From positions 434,001 to 498,000 of the forward strand of contig CBDFKK010000007.1 in the NCBI GenBank assembly GCA_965248815.1: DNA of 64,000 nt. The letters run 5' to 3'. A program made the position numbers and the translations under genes. Source of the DNA: CBDFKK01 sp965248815 (GTDB lineage: Bacteria > Pseudomonadota > Alphaproteobacteria > SMXP01). Below, one piece after another: positions 1 through 9,244 of the stretch (positions are counted from its first letter, which is position 1; each line of letters begins with the position of its first letter). The notes beneath the pieces were generated by a model. It searched no databases, was not told the origin of the DNA, and saw only the letters and a list, made by a program, of their open reading frames with translations.

Positions 1-877
1 CGGCTTCATATGCGATTTTCCCCCACTCGCCATCAAGGCTGCCATGAGGAATAATATTTTCTTGGTTAACGCTGCCTAATATCTGTCCGTCGGGCAGCGC
101 TATATCCCAAACCAGCGAAATTGCGTCTGCAACGTCATCAATGGCTTCGATATTTACTCTTCCAGCGATTACATAACTCGAATTGCTGGGAAGTGTATCC
201 ACGGCGATAGGAATCGAAATTCCCTCAGCGCTCAACAGATCGTTCAAGGCGTCAGTTAATGCGTCTGATCCATCGCCGGGAGCGCCCACTACTCTTTTGA
301 CGTACAAATGATACGGACTGCCAAAGTTCAGTTGTGCCACCGCGGCTACCTGGGAAACGGATTGCGATTGTCCGCGATCAAGTAATGCAGCAACTAGAAA
401 ATCAGCAGTTTCATCGACAACTTGATTTAAGTCGGAGTTGGCATAAAGCAACCAAGGGTCATCGGCAGTAGGCTCAAAAGCTTTTGTCTCTACAACAATT
501 CTGTCAAAGACGATACCGTCAGGACCAGCTAGTTGCCAGCTTACTCGAATATAGGATCCACCTAGTTCGTCGCGGTAGGTTGACGCAACGCCTTGAAGAA
601 GGTTGGCCTTTCTGCTTGCACCTCGAGTTACCGCAACTAAATCACGATCTTGTGCCGCCAACGCGATCCGTTCCGCTAATTGCACGTTGGCAGGTGGTGG
701 TGCATTTGTGATTGGCGCGATCATTACGCCTGCATCGGTAAGGATACTTTCGACAATTTTCTTGTTCTGATCGTCCCTTTCAAAAGGTTGTGGAAGATTT
801 CCGCAAGTAGCCAAGAACAAGGCCGAAAAACCGAGCATCATTGGAATCAGATAATGATCGCGTAATCTAGGCTTCAT
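1..877 (-). CDS. putative lipoprotein, hypothetical (3' end beyond the window)
   Basis: An open frame runs leftwards from the ATG at 875-877 to the window edge with no stop, about 292 codons. Residues 1-25 look like a signal peptide: basic MKPRLR, then a hydrophobic stretch ending in LFLATCGN, a lipobox-like site with Cys25 as possible lipidation residue (the -1 Thr is not ideal). The mature part begins NLPQPFER and is soluble and mixed in character; I recognise no domain. The start overlaps the end of pgeF by 11 bases on the same strand, so the two are probably co-transcribed and this gene lies downstream. Function unknown; an outer-membrane or periplasmic lipoprotein is inferred from the N-terminus only. 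The real C-terminus cannot be seen. Confidence 0.7.
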   Translation of the reverse strand, partial: MKPRLRDHYLIPMMLGFSALFLATCGNLPQPFERDDQNKKIVESILTDAGVMIAPITNAPPPANVQLAERIALAAQDRDLVAVTRGASRKANLLQGVASTYRDELGGSYIRVSWQLAGPDGIVFDRIVVETKAFEPTADDPWLLYANSDLNQVVDETADFLVAALLDRGQSQSVSQVAAVAQLNFGSPYHLYVKRVVGAPGDGSDALTDALNDLLSAEGISIPIAVDTLPSNSSYVIAGRVNIEAIDDVADAISLVWDIALPDGQILGSVNQENIIPHGSLDGEWGKIAYEA

Positions 878-1676
878 TGAGTACGATAGCCGATAAATTT
901 CGACCATAGTCTTCCTCGCCGCGATGTGTTGCGCGCCGGTATGAGTAAAATTCATCTTCACTCTCATAAGAACACATATCCAAAGTATCAATTCGTGTCA
1001 CTGCGGCTTCGTGCAATCTTGCAGTGACAAATCCTTTTAAATCGAATTGCCAAAATTTTTCTTTCTTTCCAACTTCGCTAGGTACAAAAAACCGTTCGGT
1101 TGAATCATCGCTTCTCAGAAAGCGCAGTCTGAAGTCGGATCCGACCTGATAGTTTTTCTGAGATATGCACGGGCCGATCGCTGCGGAGATAGTGTGACGA
1201 GTGCCGCCAAGTGTTTCCATGGACTTGACTGTTGCTTCAAGTATGCCTGAGAGTGCTCCTTTCCAGCCCGCATGAGCAATTCCGATGATGCGGTTCGTGT
1301 GGTCGCAAAAGAGAACAGGCGCGCAGTCGGCTGTAAGAATACCCAATGTCATCCCGGGAAGATTGGTGACCATGCCGTCGGCTCTTGGAGCAGCCGTTTT
1401 TTTCCATGCGTTCCTTACCACTACGGCTACGGAAGAGTGCACCTGATAGGTTGTCAGTAGACCACTACTCGTAAAACCAAGGGCTTCAGCAGCCAGAGCG
1501 CGATTTACGTCGACATTGCTTTCTAAGTCGCTCGATCCATAGCCACAATTTAAAGACTTGTACTGTCCGTTCGAGACGCCACCCTTTCGTGTAAAAAAAG
1601 CATGATTCACGCCATCGATGGTGCGCAAGTCATGAGATTCAAGCTTCGAAGTAGATTTTTGTGGCGCCTGTATCAT
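867..1676 (-). CDS. pgeF: peptidoglycan editing factor / YfiH-LACC1 family protein PgeF
   Basis: 269 aa, full length for the YfiH/LACC1 (polyphenol oxidase, Cu-oxidase_4) family. The zinc/metal site is visible: His80 in YQVH, Cys118 in TADCAPV, His135 in IAHAGWKG, followed by GPC at 168-170. In E. coli the family member removes wrongly incorporated serine from peptidoglycan precursors; human and other members have purine nucleoside phosphorylase/deaminase activity, so the exact reaction here is an inference. It follows the MidA-like gene on the same strand with a gap of about 70 bases and overlaps the downstream lipoprotein by 11 bases, so the lgt-midA-pgeF-lipoprotein series looks like one transcription unit. 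Confidence 0.9.
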   Translation of the reverse strand: MIQAPQKSTSKLESHDLRTIDGVNHAFFTRKGGVSNGQYKSLNCGYGSSDLESNVDVNRALAAEALGFTSSGLLTTYQVHSSVAVVVRNAWKKTAAPRADGMVTNLPGMTLGILTADCAPVLFCDHTNRIIGIAHAGWKGALSGILEATVKSMETLGGTRHTISAAIGPCISQKNYQVGSDFRLRFLRSDDSTERFFVPSEVGKKEKFWQFDLKGFVTARLHEAAVTRIDTLDMCSYESEDEFYSYRRATHRGEEDYGRNLSAIVLNEA

Positions 1677-1745
1677 ACTAAGCCGACTCCCTAGGCGGAG
1701 ATTATGTTTATTTCTACAAAAACAAGAATTGAGTCGACGTTGATT

Positions 1746-2828
1746 TCAAAATCCTGCAGGTGAAGGAAGACCCCTTGATGAAACAGCCAAGACCTTAAAG
1801 ATTGATCCCATTTGAGCAGGTGAAACCAGTCGTTCAAGGTCGCTCTCGACTATTGTAAACTGACGGGTGTTTCCCGCGCCGGAAAGCGTCCGCGCACGCA
1901 TTTCGATGCCCATCTTTGTCAGAAATCTTCCCTGGCTCACCGGGCCGTAAACAGTGACATCACCGCTGCTGGCTGCCGCGGTAAGAGCTTCAAAGTCAAC
2001 GTGTGCTGTAAGATCGCCTTCGCCTTGCGAAGATAGTGCGTCAACATAGTGGTGATGACGCATCGCTTGCAGTGTATCCCCCAAATTTGATTTCGTATGA
2101 CCGTAATCGATAAAAAGGCCACGGCCTGTTCTCTTGGCCAACATTGCGGTCAATTTTTTCATATAGGAATTGCGATCCGGCGAAATTTCTGCAATTTGTC
2201 CTGTCATGTCGGAATCTCGAATATATTTCTGCAATGTAGCCTCAGTTACGATCCGATCCAATATCACAAAACTCAACTCTCCTTGCTCATCGAAGCCCAC
2301 ACCTCTTTCGCGCCATCCCTGTTCGGTCATAACGAACTGTCTAACAGGAAGACAGTCGAAAAATTCATTGGCAATTATGATCAAGGGGTATTCGGGTAGC
2401 ACAGGTAAATCTTGATGCCATGAGACATCGGAATTTTCGCCAAGAGCCATTCTCTGCTTGTTTTGGAGATGAGGATTCACTTCTATGAGATGAATTTTTG
2501 CGGCCATTCCAAAGTCTGGGCGGATTTTTGCTGCGCGCAATAGGTCGGCCATTAAGGTCCCTCGTCCTGGGCCGAGCTCGACAAGAGAGAATTTGTTGGG
2601 TCTGCCGAGGGCTTCCCAAGTCTCGACACACCATATGCCCAAAAGCTCGCCAAAAAGCTGACTGATTTCGGGTGCCGTAATGAAGTCACCCTTAGAGCCG
2701 ATCGGATCACCTGAACGGTAATAACCAAATTGTGGATGACCGAGAGCCAAGTTCATGTACTCGGCCACTGTAATTGGTCCGCTCGATGCAATATGGGAGG
2801 CGACAAAATTTTCGGAATTCGTTTTCAA
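1746..2828 (-). CDS. class I SAM-dependent methyltransferase, MidA/NDUFAF7 family (COG1565)
   Basis: 360 aa, normal for the DUF185/MidA family. The N-terminal family signature ITVAEYMNLAL (residues 19-29) and GHPQFGYY (30-37) is followed by the SAM-binding glycine loop ELGPGRGT (84-91). The mitochondrial homologue NDUFAF7 dimethylates an arginine of NDUFS2 during complex I assembly; that the bacterial protein methylates NuoD or another substrate is inference. It lies 38 bases after lgt on the same strand, an arrangement common in Rhizobiales. Start chosen at the ATG that gives the complete family N-terminus. Confidence 0.88.
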   Translation of the reverse strand: MKTNSENFVASHIASSGPITVAEYMNLALGHPQFGYYRSGDPIGSKGDFITAPEISQLFGELLGIWCVETWEALGRPNKFSLVELGPGRGTLMADLLRAAKIRPDFGMAAKIHLIEVNPHLQNKQRMALGENSDVSWHQDLPVLPEYPLIIIANEFFDCLPVRQFVMTEQGWRERGVGFDEQGELSFVILDRIVTEATLQKYIRDSDMTGQIAEISPDRNSYMKKLTAMLAKRTGRGLFIDYGHTKSNLGDTLQAMRHHHYVDALSSQGEGDLTAHVDFEALTAAASSGDVTVYGPVSQGRFLTKMGIEMRARTLSGAGNTRQFTIVESDLERLVSPAQMGSIFKVLAVSSRGLPSPAGF

Positions 2829-2866
2829 TTTTACGTCGTCTTATACTTTCCCTGGTAGTCCTACGA

Positions 2867-3784
2867 TCACTTCTTTCGGTCTCGTGTTTTTGTCGAGAAG
2901 GAAGGGAGTTGTCCGGCCCTATCTGCAGAATGCCAAATCAACAATATTCCTCCCAACACCATAGGCGTAGATAGAATCATTCCCATTGTTAGAAAGTCGC
3001 CTGCAAGATAACCGATATGAGAATCAGGCTCCCGAAAGAACTCAACGACAATTCTGGCGAAGCCATAGCCTGCCAAAAATAGTCCGATATTTGTGCCCGG
3101 GCGGTTCAAAACGCCTATGCGATGTGTAGCAAAACGCAAGACAAAAAAGAGAAACAAACCTTCGAGAGTTGCTTCGTAAAGTTGACTGGGATGACGAGGT
3201 TCAGGACCACCATTCGGAAAAATTACTCCCCAAGGGACCGTTGTCTCTCTGCCCCACAGTTCGCTATTTATGAAATTTGCAATGCGGCCGAAAAATAGTC
3301 CAATTGGTGCGGCTGAGGCGACCAAATCGCCTATGCGAACAACGTCAAGCCCTCGCTTACGGCAAAATGCATAACCCGCTACGATCACTCCAATGAAGCC
3401 ACCGTGAAACGACATTCCGCCTTTCCACACGGCAAATATGTCTAAGGGATCCTCCAAAATAATACTCGACTGATAGAAAAGAACATAACCTAGTCGACCG
3501 CCAACTATGACGCCTAAAGTAATCCAGACAAGAAGGTCATCGATATCGATCGCAGCGGCGGGGGGCTGCAACTTTGATCTAGAATCGGTGCTAGATTTTT
3601 TCCATAAAGAGTCAGACCTGAGGAGATGTACAATATACCGCCATCCCAATACCAGGCCTGCTATGTAGGAAAGCGCGTACCACCGAATAGCCAACGGTCC
3701 AATTTCAACCGATCCAATTGAAAATGGCCCAAATTCGATGATCGATGGATCCAGTTGCGGAAAATAAATGGCCAAGAACTGCAT
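2867..3784 (-). CDS. lgt: prolipoprotein diacylglyceryl transferase
   Basis: 305 aa inner-membrane enzyme that transfers diacylglycerol from phosphatidylglycerol to the lipobox cysteine of prolipoproteins, the first step of lipoprotein maturation. Hydrophobic segments alternate through the protein; the catalytic HGG is at 127-129 and the Lgt signature GRIANFINSELWGR at 166-179. An insertion of about 20 polar residues (62-80, Ser/Lys rich) between the first membrane segments makes it slightly longer than the E. coli protein. It is first in a leftward unit with the MidA-like methyltransferase and pgeF, and is divergent from ubiK at 3947. The lipoprotein at the window edge would be one substrate. 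Confidence 0.95.
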   Translation of the reverse strand: MQFLAIYFPQLDPSIIEFGPFSIGSVEIGPLAIRWYALSYIAGLVLGWRYIVHLLRSDSLWKKSSTDSRSKLQPPAAAIDIDDLLVWITLGVIVGGRLGYVLFYQSSIILEDPLDIFAVWKGGMSFHGGFIGVIVAGYAFCRKRGLDVVRIGDLVASAAPIGLFFGRIANFINSELWGRETTVPWGVIFPNGGPEPRHPSQLYEATLEGLFLFFVLRFATHRIGVLNRPGTNIGLFLAGYGFARIVVEFFREPDSHIGYLAGDFLTMGMILSTPMVLGGILLIWHSADRAGQLPSFSTKTRDRKK

Positions 3785-3946
3785 CAGTTGGCTCTCCTTC
3801 GGTACTTGACTCGTTTAGCCCAATCTTGAGGTCTGTGGCAAATTGACCGACGCGCAAATCCATGTCGACGAAAGCATGCTACAATTTGTGCTACCGAAGG
3901 TTAACCGGTTGAAACTTTTGAGATATATCTGAAAGGGGCTTGTGAA

Positions 3947-4237
3947 ATGCAAGGGCAAAGCCGAGTGTTGGACGATTTGGCGAAGTTTTTGACTAATGCC
4001 GCTGGCGCTGCTCAGGGGGTCAAGCAGGAAATTGAGACACTGGTCCGCCATCAGGCTGAGCGCTTCATTTCGGATCTTGACCTTGTGACCCGAGATGAAT
4101 TTGAGGTTTTACGCACAATGGCGCTCCAACTTGCCAAGGACCACGAGAAACTAAGCAGCCAAGTGCTTTCTCTCGAACAGACCATCGCAAAATTGACATC
4201 TTCAAAGACGATGGATGGGAGACCCAAGCGCAGCTAA
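3947..4237 (+). CDS. ubiK: accessory factor UbiK family protein (BMFP domain)
   Basis: 96 aa, the size of the UbiK/YqiC family. Residues 1-45 form an amphipathic region, and residues 45-85 (VTRDEFEVLRTMALQLAKDH and on) the C-terminal coiled coil typical of the BMFP domain. In enterobacteria UbiK helps the Ubi complex in aerobic ubiquinone synthesis and binds membranes; the same role here is by family. Divergent from lgt, with about 160 bases of shared promoter region. The preceding GGGGCTTGTGAA contains a modest ribosome-binding site. Confidence 0.8.
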   Translation: MQGQSRVLDDLAKFLTNAAGAAQGVKQEIETLVRHQAERFISDLDLVTRDEFEVLRTMALQLAKDHEKLSSQVLSLEQTIAKLTSSKTMDGRPKRS

Positions 4238-4411
4238 GGTGCGGCTTATTTTGACAAGGTTAAACGTGGAATTTGGATTGATTTTGATCATTTTTCATGG
4301 CGCGGCACATTGTGAATGAAAGGAAATATCTATGTTTCTTGGGCTGCGATTGTCACCCACAACTAGACTTCGTGATATGGCTCTTTCATAAATTAGAAAT
4401 GGTGACATAAA

Positions 4412-4909
4412 GTGCTAGAAAATTTAGACATATCGCGTAATTCTCATCCATTGGATTTACTTGAACAGGTAGCAATTGAACAAAATTGGGCGTTTGACCG
4501 CGTTGCCGAAAATGAAACTGACCTTGTTCTAAGCGGTACTTGGGGCGATTGTCCTATTACTGTGAATTGGCAGAGCGAGTTAGAACTCATTCATCTCGTT
4601 GCTGAATTCGATCTAAAGGCGCCTGACGTAAAGCGATCTTCAATACTTGAGTTATTAGCCCTGATTAATCAGCAGATCTTTCTTGGACATTTCGATATTT
4701 GGTCTCACGAAGGAATTGTTGTTTTTCGCTACGGTTTACTTTTGAATGGCGGCGCAAAAGTCACCAAGTGTCAGTGTCAAGAGCTCGTTGCGATGGCGGT
4801 GAGAGCCTGCGATCGATTTTATCCGGCATTTCAATACGTGATGTGGGCCGGTAAGAGCCCCGACGTAGCACTTTCAATGGCGATTTTTGAAACCCGTGGG
4901 CAAGCCTAA
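4412..4909 (+). CDS. YbjN domain-containing protein
   Basis: 165 aa, GTG start. It belongs to the alphaproteobacterial YbjN family, recognisable from the C-terminal ACDRFYPAFQYVMWAGKSP (about residues 131-149) and the alternating strand/helix layout. YbjN proteins resemble type III secretion chaperones in fold; E. coli YbjN affects motility and stress responses, but the molecular role is unknown. The TAA stop at 4907-4909 is followed directly by the ATG of proC, so they are in one operon with the COQ9-like gene, an arrangement I know from Rhizobiales. Confidence 0.85.
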   Translation: MLENLDISRNSHPLDLLEQVAIEQNWAFDRVAENETDLVLSGTWGDCPITVNWQSELELIHLVAEFDLKAPDVKRSSILELLALINQQIFLGHFDIWSHEGIVVFRYGLLLNGGAKVTKCQCQELVAMAVRACDRFYPAFQYVMWAGKSPDVALSMAIFETRGQA

Positions 4910-5743
4910 ATGAGCGGGGAATCAAGCGGATTGAGTTTGTTGCTCGTCGGTGCCGGCAAGATGGGCATGGCACTCCTGTCGGGTTGGATTAGAAACGGCG
5001 TTGTGTCACCTCGTAACATTAGTATTTTAGAGCCTACACCGTCTTCCAAATTACAGGATATTGTGAATGAGCATAAATTGGTTCTAAATCCGTCAGTTAC
5101 GTCGCTATCGGCGCGAGGGCTCTCGGCTGTGATCCTGGCAACTAAACCTCAAAACATGACTGAAGTTCTCACATATTTGAAGCCAATAGCGGACCCCAAT
5201 ACTCTATTTTTGTCGATCGCTGCTGGAAAAACGGTGGCAAGTATTCGACGCGAATTGGGAAAGTCGACCAGCCTGATTAGGGCTATGCCCAATCTACCGG
5301 CGGCGGTTGGCAGCGGTATTACTGCAATATTTGCAGACAGCCAAACGTTGAAAACGCACAAAGAGCTGGGCGCAAAATTGATGGCATCTGTTGGCGAGAT
5401 CGTATTTGTGGAAGAAGAAATGCATATGAATGCCGTAACTGCCGTCTCGGGAAGCGGACCGGCCTATGTTTTCTACTTAGTCGAATGCCTTGCGAAAGCT
5501 GGTGAGCAGGCAGGGCTACCTGCAATGCTCGCTTTGCAGCTTGCTCGAGCCACGGTCTGTGGTGCAGGTAAACTTGTAGAGGAATCAAATGAAGATCCGT
5601 CAAAATTGCGCGAGAGTGTGACAAGCAAGGGTGGAACAACTGTTGCTGCATTAGATATACTCATGAGTACAAAAGGGCTTGAACCTTTGTTGACTCAAGC
5701 AGTGGCTGCGGCAGCAAAGAGAGCCAAGGAACTTGAAATTTGA
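4910..5743 (+). CDS. proC: pyrroline-5-carboxylate reductase
   Basis: 277 aa. Catalyses the last step of proline synthesis, NAD(P)H-dependent reduction of pyrroline-5-carboxylate. The Rossmann loop is LLLVGAGKMGMALL near residues 9-22; the P5CR signature region with SGSGPAYVFYLVECL is near 180-195 and the C-terminal dimerisation part contains SVTSKGGTT. Translation starts right behind the YbjN stop and its own TGA overlaps the TTG start of the next gene by 4 bases, so the three genes are translationally coupled. Confidence 0.95.
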   Translation: MSGESSGLSLLLVGAGKMGMALLSGWIRNGVVSPRNISILEPTPSSKLQDIVNEHKLVLNPSVTSLSARGLSAVILATKPQNMTEVLTYLKPIADPNTLFLSIAAGKTVASIRRELGKSTSLIRAMPNLPAAVGSGITAIFADSQTLKTHKELGAKLMASVGEIVFVEEEMHMNAVTAVSGSGPAYVFYLVECLAKAGEQAGLPAMLALQLARATVCGAGKLVEESNEDPSKLRESVTSKGGTTVAALDILMSTKGLEPLLTQAVAAAAKRAKELEI

Positions 5744-6354
5744 GCCCTAGAGGCAACGCCCGCGCAAATGACAAGATCGTAGACGCAGCCTTACAACTTG
5801 CCGCAGAGCGGGGCTGGCGTAACGTCGGTCTAGGTGACGTTGCCGTGCGGGCGGAAATTCCATTTGCTGAATTATATGATGCCACACCGTCTAAACGAGC
5901 TATCGAGGAGGTGTTCAGTCGGCGTATTGACAAAGAAATGCTTGCAAAAGTTGAAGATTTCGATCCGGCACAGATCATACGGGATCGGATTTTCGATGTC
6001 ATGATGCAGCGATTCGAAGCATTGGAACCTTATCGCCAAGGGACAAAGGCGATTTTTCGTGAACTGACCAAGGATCCGATTGCCTTAATCCAACGTCGCT
6101 CCTCCATTTTGCGATCGATGGCTGCCATCCTAGAAGCATCTAATATTGATTCTGACGACCTCACGGGCAGCGTGAGGGCGCACGCATTAGCGGTCATTTG
6201 GTTGTGCACGTTTCAGATTTGGCAAGATGATGACACTGATCTGTCTAAGACCATGGCACAACTTGATAGACAGCTTAGACGAACTGAAAGCTATGTTCAT
6301 ACTCTTAAGAGAGCCTTCGGTAATGTGAATTCGAACATTCGTACTGCTGAATGA
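5740..6354 (+). CDS. TetR-fold protein with COQ9 domain
   Basis: 204 aa, TTG start overlapping the proC stop (TTGA). The N-terminus (IVDAALQLAAERGWRNVGL, then a second helix pair) is a TetR-type helix-turn-helix, and residues 75-190 match the COQ9 family, including YRQGTKAIFRELTKDP. Eukaryotic COQ9 is a lipid-binding partner of COQ7 in ubiquinone synthesis that lost DNA binding; whether the bacterial protein binds DNA or lipid cannot be told from sequence. Its operon with a YbjN protein and proC, and the nearby ubiK, fits a ubiquinone-related or house-keeping role, which is inference. Confidence 0.78.
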   Translation: MSPRGNARANDKIVDAALQLAAERGWRNVGLGDVAVRAEIPFAELYDATPSKRAIEEVFSRRIDKEMLAKVEDFDPAQIIRDRIFDVMMQRFEALEPYRQGTKAIFRELTKDPIALIQRRSSILRSMAAILEASNIDSDDLTGSVRAHALAVIWLCTFQIWQDDDTDLSKTMAQLDRQLRRTESYVHTLKRAFGNVNSNIRTAE

Positions 6355-6406
6355 ATTTTGCTGTCTGGGCTTTTGCCTTCGATGCGTCCGGTCTCCAAAT
6401 TGAAAT

Positions 6407-7855
6407 CTACACGGGAAGCTTAAGAAGCGCTCTGAGTCCGTTCCACGGACTGCGCAATAGTTCTATTTCGCCTCCATGTCCGCGCGCAATGTCTTGTGCA
6501 ATTGCGAGTCCTAGGCCGACGCCGCCAGCGTCAAGATTGCGAGCTTCATCCAATCTGTTGAACGGCTTAAAGGCGTCTTCAATTTTATCTGCCGGTATGC
6601 CGGGTCCGTCATCATCAATTTTTATTCGAACTAATCCTTCGCGCCGTTCGGCATAAATGGAGACTTTTGATCCATACTGAGTTGCATTGTCTACTAGATT
6701 TGAGATGCAACGTTTGATCGCATTTCGTCGCACGGAGACGCGGAGGTCGCCTGTACATTGCAATCCGATCTCATTGCCGCCAGGTCGAACTTGTTCAACG
6801 ACATCGTCCAAGAGTAATTCAATGTTGGTAAGAGTGGGTGCCTCACTTCCCTGGCCGCGAGCAAAAGCAAGATATTCTTCAAGCATATGCTCCATATCGA
6901 GTAGATCTCTTTTTAGAGCCTCCAATTCTTGTGTCTCTTGCATCATTGCGGCTTGCAATTTCATACGCGTAATCGGTGTTTTTAAATCGTGACTTACACC
7001 TGCTAGCAGTAGAGTGCGTTGTTCAATCTGTCGCTTTATTCGATCTCGCATTTCGAGAAATGCCTCAGCGGCTCGGCGTACTTCCATGGCGCCGTGAGGT
7101 TTAAAGTCTTCTACGTCACGACCCATTCCTAAACTTGAAGCCGCAGATGCAAGTTGCTGAATAGGCCGCACTTGATTTCTTAGAAATATAATGGCGACGG
7201 AAAGAATGACGAGAGATGTGCCGATCATCCATAGGACAAAAATTAGGCCGCTAGAGGCGAATATTTGGTCCCGTTGTGCAAGAACACGAAGCACGTCTTC
7301 ACCAAGTTGAACTCGAATATCAACATATTGGGGATATTCCGTCGTATCGAACCAATAAGGCTTGTCGAGCAATTTTTTGTCGAGTTCTTGACTGAGAGTT
7401 CTATCCAGTACTGAAAAAAACGAAGGTGAAAACCTTGACGGAAGCTTCGTATTCTCCATTACTGCAATGTTAAGATTGGTCGTTCGCAGAGCTAAATCTG
7501 CAAGTTGTTCAATACTTCGAATACCTGGAAATGTTTCATGTGTTTCTATGATCATTGAGATGTCGCCGGCGACGCCTTCTGAAAGGCGCCGAGAAACTGT
7601 ATCCCAATGACGTTCGAAGAAAATATAGGTGATGACGCCCTGCGTAATAACAACAGGCGCTACAATAATTATGAGCGACCTCGCAAAAAGTCTTCTCGGT
7701 ATTAGTTGTCTAAGTCTCTTAGCAACCCATTTGAATGGATTTGAAATGCCAATTGATCGTTCTATTTGATCATCTAATAATTCTGTACCGTCCGCGTTTT
7801 CTTGGGCGGAGTAAGTACCAAAATTTCGACTTTCGCGAACAGTTGCCATTGTCAA
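6407..7855 (-). CDS. EnvZ-like sensor histidine kinase
   Basis: 482 aa. Order: cytoplasmic N-tail, transmembrane helix near residues 60-80, periplasmic domain of about 130 residues, second helix near 205-225, HAMP linker (RNQVRPIQQLASAA), dimerisation and phosphoacceptor helix LLAGVSHDLKTPITRMKLQ with the His at about 290, and a HATPase domain with N box (LVDNATQYG), G1 (DDGPGIP) and G2 (GGVGLGLAIAQ). Its start overlaps the stop of the response regulator by 4 bases, so the two form a cognate pair. The likely signal is envelope or osmotic stress by analogy to EnvZ, but the periplasmic domain is not diagnostic. Confidence 0.88.
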   Translation of the reverse strand: MTMATVRESRNFGTYSAQENADGTELLDDQIERSIGISNPFKWVAKRLRQLIPRRLFARSLIIIVAPVVITQGVITYIFFERHWDTVSRRLSEGVAGDISMIIETHETFPGIRSIEQLADLALRTTNLNIAVMENTKLPSRFSPSFFSVLDRTLSQELDKKLLDKPYWFDTTEYPQYVDIRVQLGEDVLRVLAQRDQIFASSGLIFVLWMIGTSLVILSVAIIFLRNQVRPIQQLASAASSLGMGRDVEDFKPHGAMEVRRAAEAFLEMRDRIKRQIEQRTLLLAGVSHDLKTPITRMKLQAAMMQETQELEALKRDLLDMEHMLEEYLAFARGQGSEAPTLTNIELLLDDVVEQVRPGGNEIGLQCTGDLRVSVRRNAIKRCISNLVDNATQYGSKVSIYAERREGLVRIKIDDDGPGIPADKIEDAFKPFNRLDEARNLDAGGVGLGLAIAQDIARGHGGEIELLRSPWNGLRALLKLPV

Positions 7856-8553
7856 TCGGGTACCAACATATAGCCAACGCCGCGTACTGTTTGTAGATAC
7901 AACGGCAATTTGGAATCTTGCTCAATCTTTCGCCGTAACCGGGTAATTTGCACATCGACTGAGCGCTCAAGAGCTGCGCTGGTCAATTCACTTAATTCCA
8001 GGCGCGACAAGGGCCTTCCTGGATTTGATGCAAGTAGTCTCAGAATAATAACTTCTGATGACGTCAATCTAACTGGCTGTTCGCCGCGCCATAGCTCCCC
8101 GCGTTCTGCGTCAAATCTACAATTGCCCAAACTAACTTCCCCATAAAGTTGTAATTGAGGCTTTGTGCGGCGCATAATTGTCGCGATACGAAGCAATAAT
8201 TCCCGCGGCTCAAATGGTTTCGGAAGATAGTCATCAACACCAAGCTCGAGACCTTCAATTCTATCAGCCGCCTCACCTCGTGCTGTCAGCATCAAGATAG
8301 GAATATCAGAATTGAAACGGATGGATTTTGCGAATTCCAGACCATTTTCACCGGGCATCATGATGTCGAGTACAATCAAATCGAATGACACGCTTTCTAA
8401 CTGCTTTCGAGCTTTTGCTGCATCTTTCGCAGTCGTCACTCGATATCCGTTCTCTATCAAGTATCGACTCAAGAGTTCGCGCAAACGCGTGTCGTCATCG
8501 ACAACCAGAATATGAGGCGAAACGGCACTAAGCGCTTCAATTTGATAACTCAT
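7852..8553 (-). CDS. OmpR/PetR-type response regulator
   Basis: 233 aa. Receiver domain 14-125 with the acidic pair DDD at 19-21, phosphoacceptor Asp63 in LDIMMPGENG, Thr in MLTARGE and Lys in LPKPFEP; winged-helix output domain 135-230 with RSVDVQITRLRRKIE. It is followed by the kinase and preceded by a MarR-type gene. The same marR-regulator order, divergent from an ilvE-like aminotransferase, is known for petP-petR in Rhodobacter capsulatus and its relatives, so this is probably the PetR orthologue; the regulon is not visible here. Confidence 0.9.
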   Translation of the reverse strand: MSYQIEALSAVSPHILVVDDDTRLRELLSRYLIENGYRVTTAKDAAKARKQLESVSFDLIVLDIMMPGENGLEFAKSIRFNSDIPILMLTARGEAADRIEGLELGVDDYLPKPFEPRELLLRIATIMRRTKPQLQLYGEVSLGNCRFDAERGELWRGEQPVRLTSSEVIILRLLASNPGRPLSRLELSELTSAALERSVDVQITRLRRKIEQDSKLPLYLQTVRGVGYMLVPD

Positions 8554-8625
8554 TTTTCTTCATACTTGTTTGAGCGGTAGTGCGCTTGATCAACCACTAG
8601 AAAATAAGAGATAGCGGAGCCAACA

Positions 8626-9136
8626 CTAATTGCGCTCAATAGAGTCGATTATTCTGTCGCGCTCGTTGTCGTTGATTAGCCCTGCCAATACCTTACGATA
8701 TCCCGCAACGGCTTCCGGACCCGCTTCTCGATAGGCGCGAGCAACCCGCAATTTTTGAGGTGCCGATAATTCACGTTCGAGGTTTGTGCCCTCATCGGTC
8801 AAGAATAGGAGACGCTGCCTGCGATCCTGAGATCCCTTGCGCTGTTCGATAAAGCCGTCTTCAACAAGTTGCTTTAGAACTCTTCCGAGACTTTGCTTTG
8901 TGATACGCAAGATTTTTAGTAGCTCAGCAACGGATATCCCTGGATTTCGTCCAACAAAATGAATGACCCGATGATGAGCTCGTCCAAAGCCATAACCATT
9001 CAAAATATCGTCCCGGATCGCTTGTAAAGTCCCGATAAGCAAAAAAAAGTAATTCGATTCCAGCACGGAGCTCGCTTTCGCGAAGATAGAGAGGATTTGT
9101 GCCAGTTTTGGGTTCTTTGAGTTTTACGTCAGGCAT
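8626..9136 (-). pseudogene. MarR-family regulator (PetP-like), disrupted by a +1 frameshift
   Basis: Two overlapping frames together make one MarR protein. From the ATG at 9134-9136 the frame gives the conserved N-terminus (LYLRESELRAGIELLFFAYR, then DFTSDP) but then runs into nonsense. The other frame holds the rest: GYGFGRAHHRVIHFVGRNPG, the winged helix with ITKQSLGRVLKQLVEDGF, and the C-terminal helices to the stop at 8626. Removing one C from CCC at 9012-9014 joins them into 169 aa with the expected ...SDPDDILNGYGF. As written, only a 146-aa product from the internal ATG at 9066, lacking the native first helix, could be made. It is either a recent pseudogene or a sequencing error. The downstream response regulator and kinase are intact. 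Confidence 0.82.
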
Positions 9137-9244
9137 ATTGCCGTATTTTAGTCATAATGTTACAAATCTCAAGTCTTATTCGAAACGAAAGTATCATCAT
9201 TTTGTGTTCCATGAACGAGCTGGCAGAGTATTTGGTTGGGTGCC

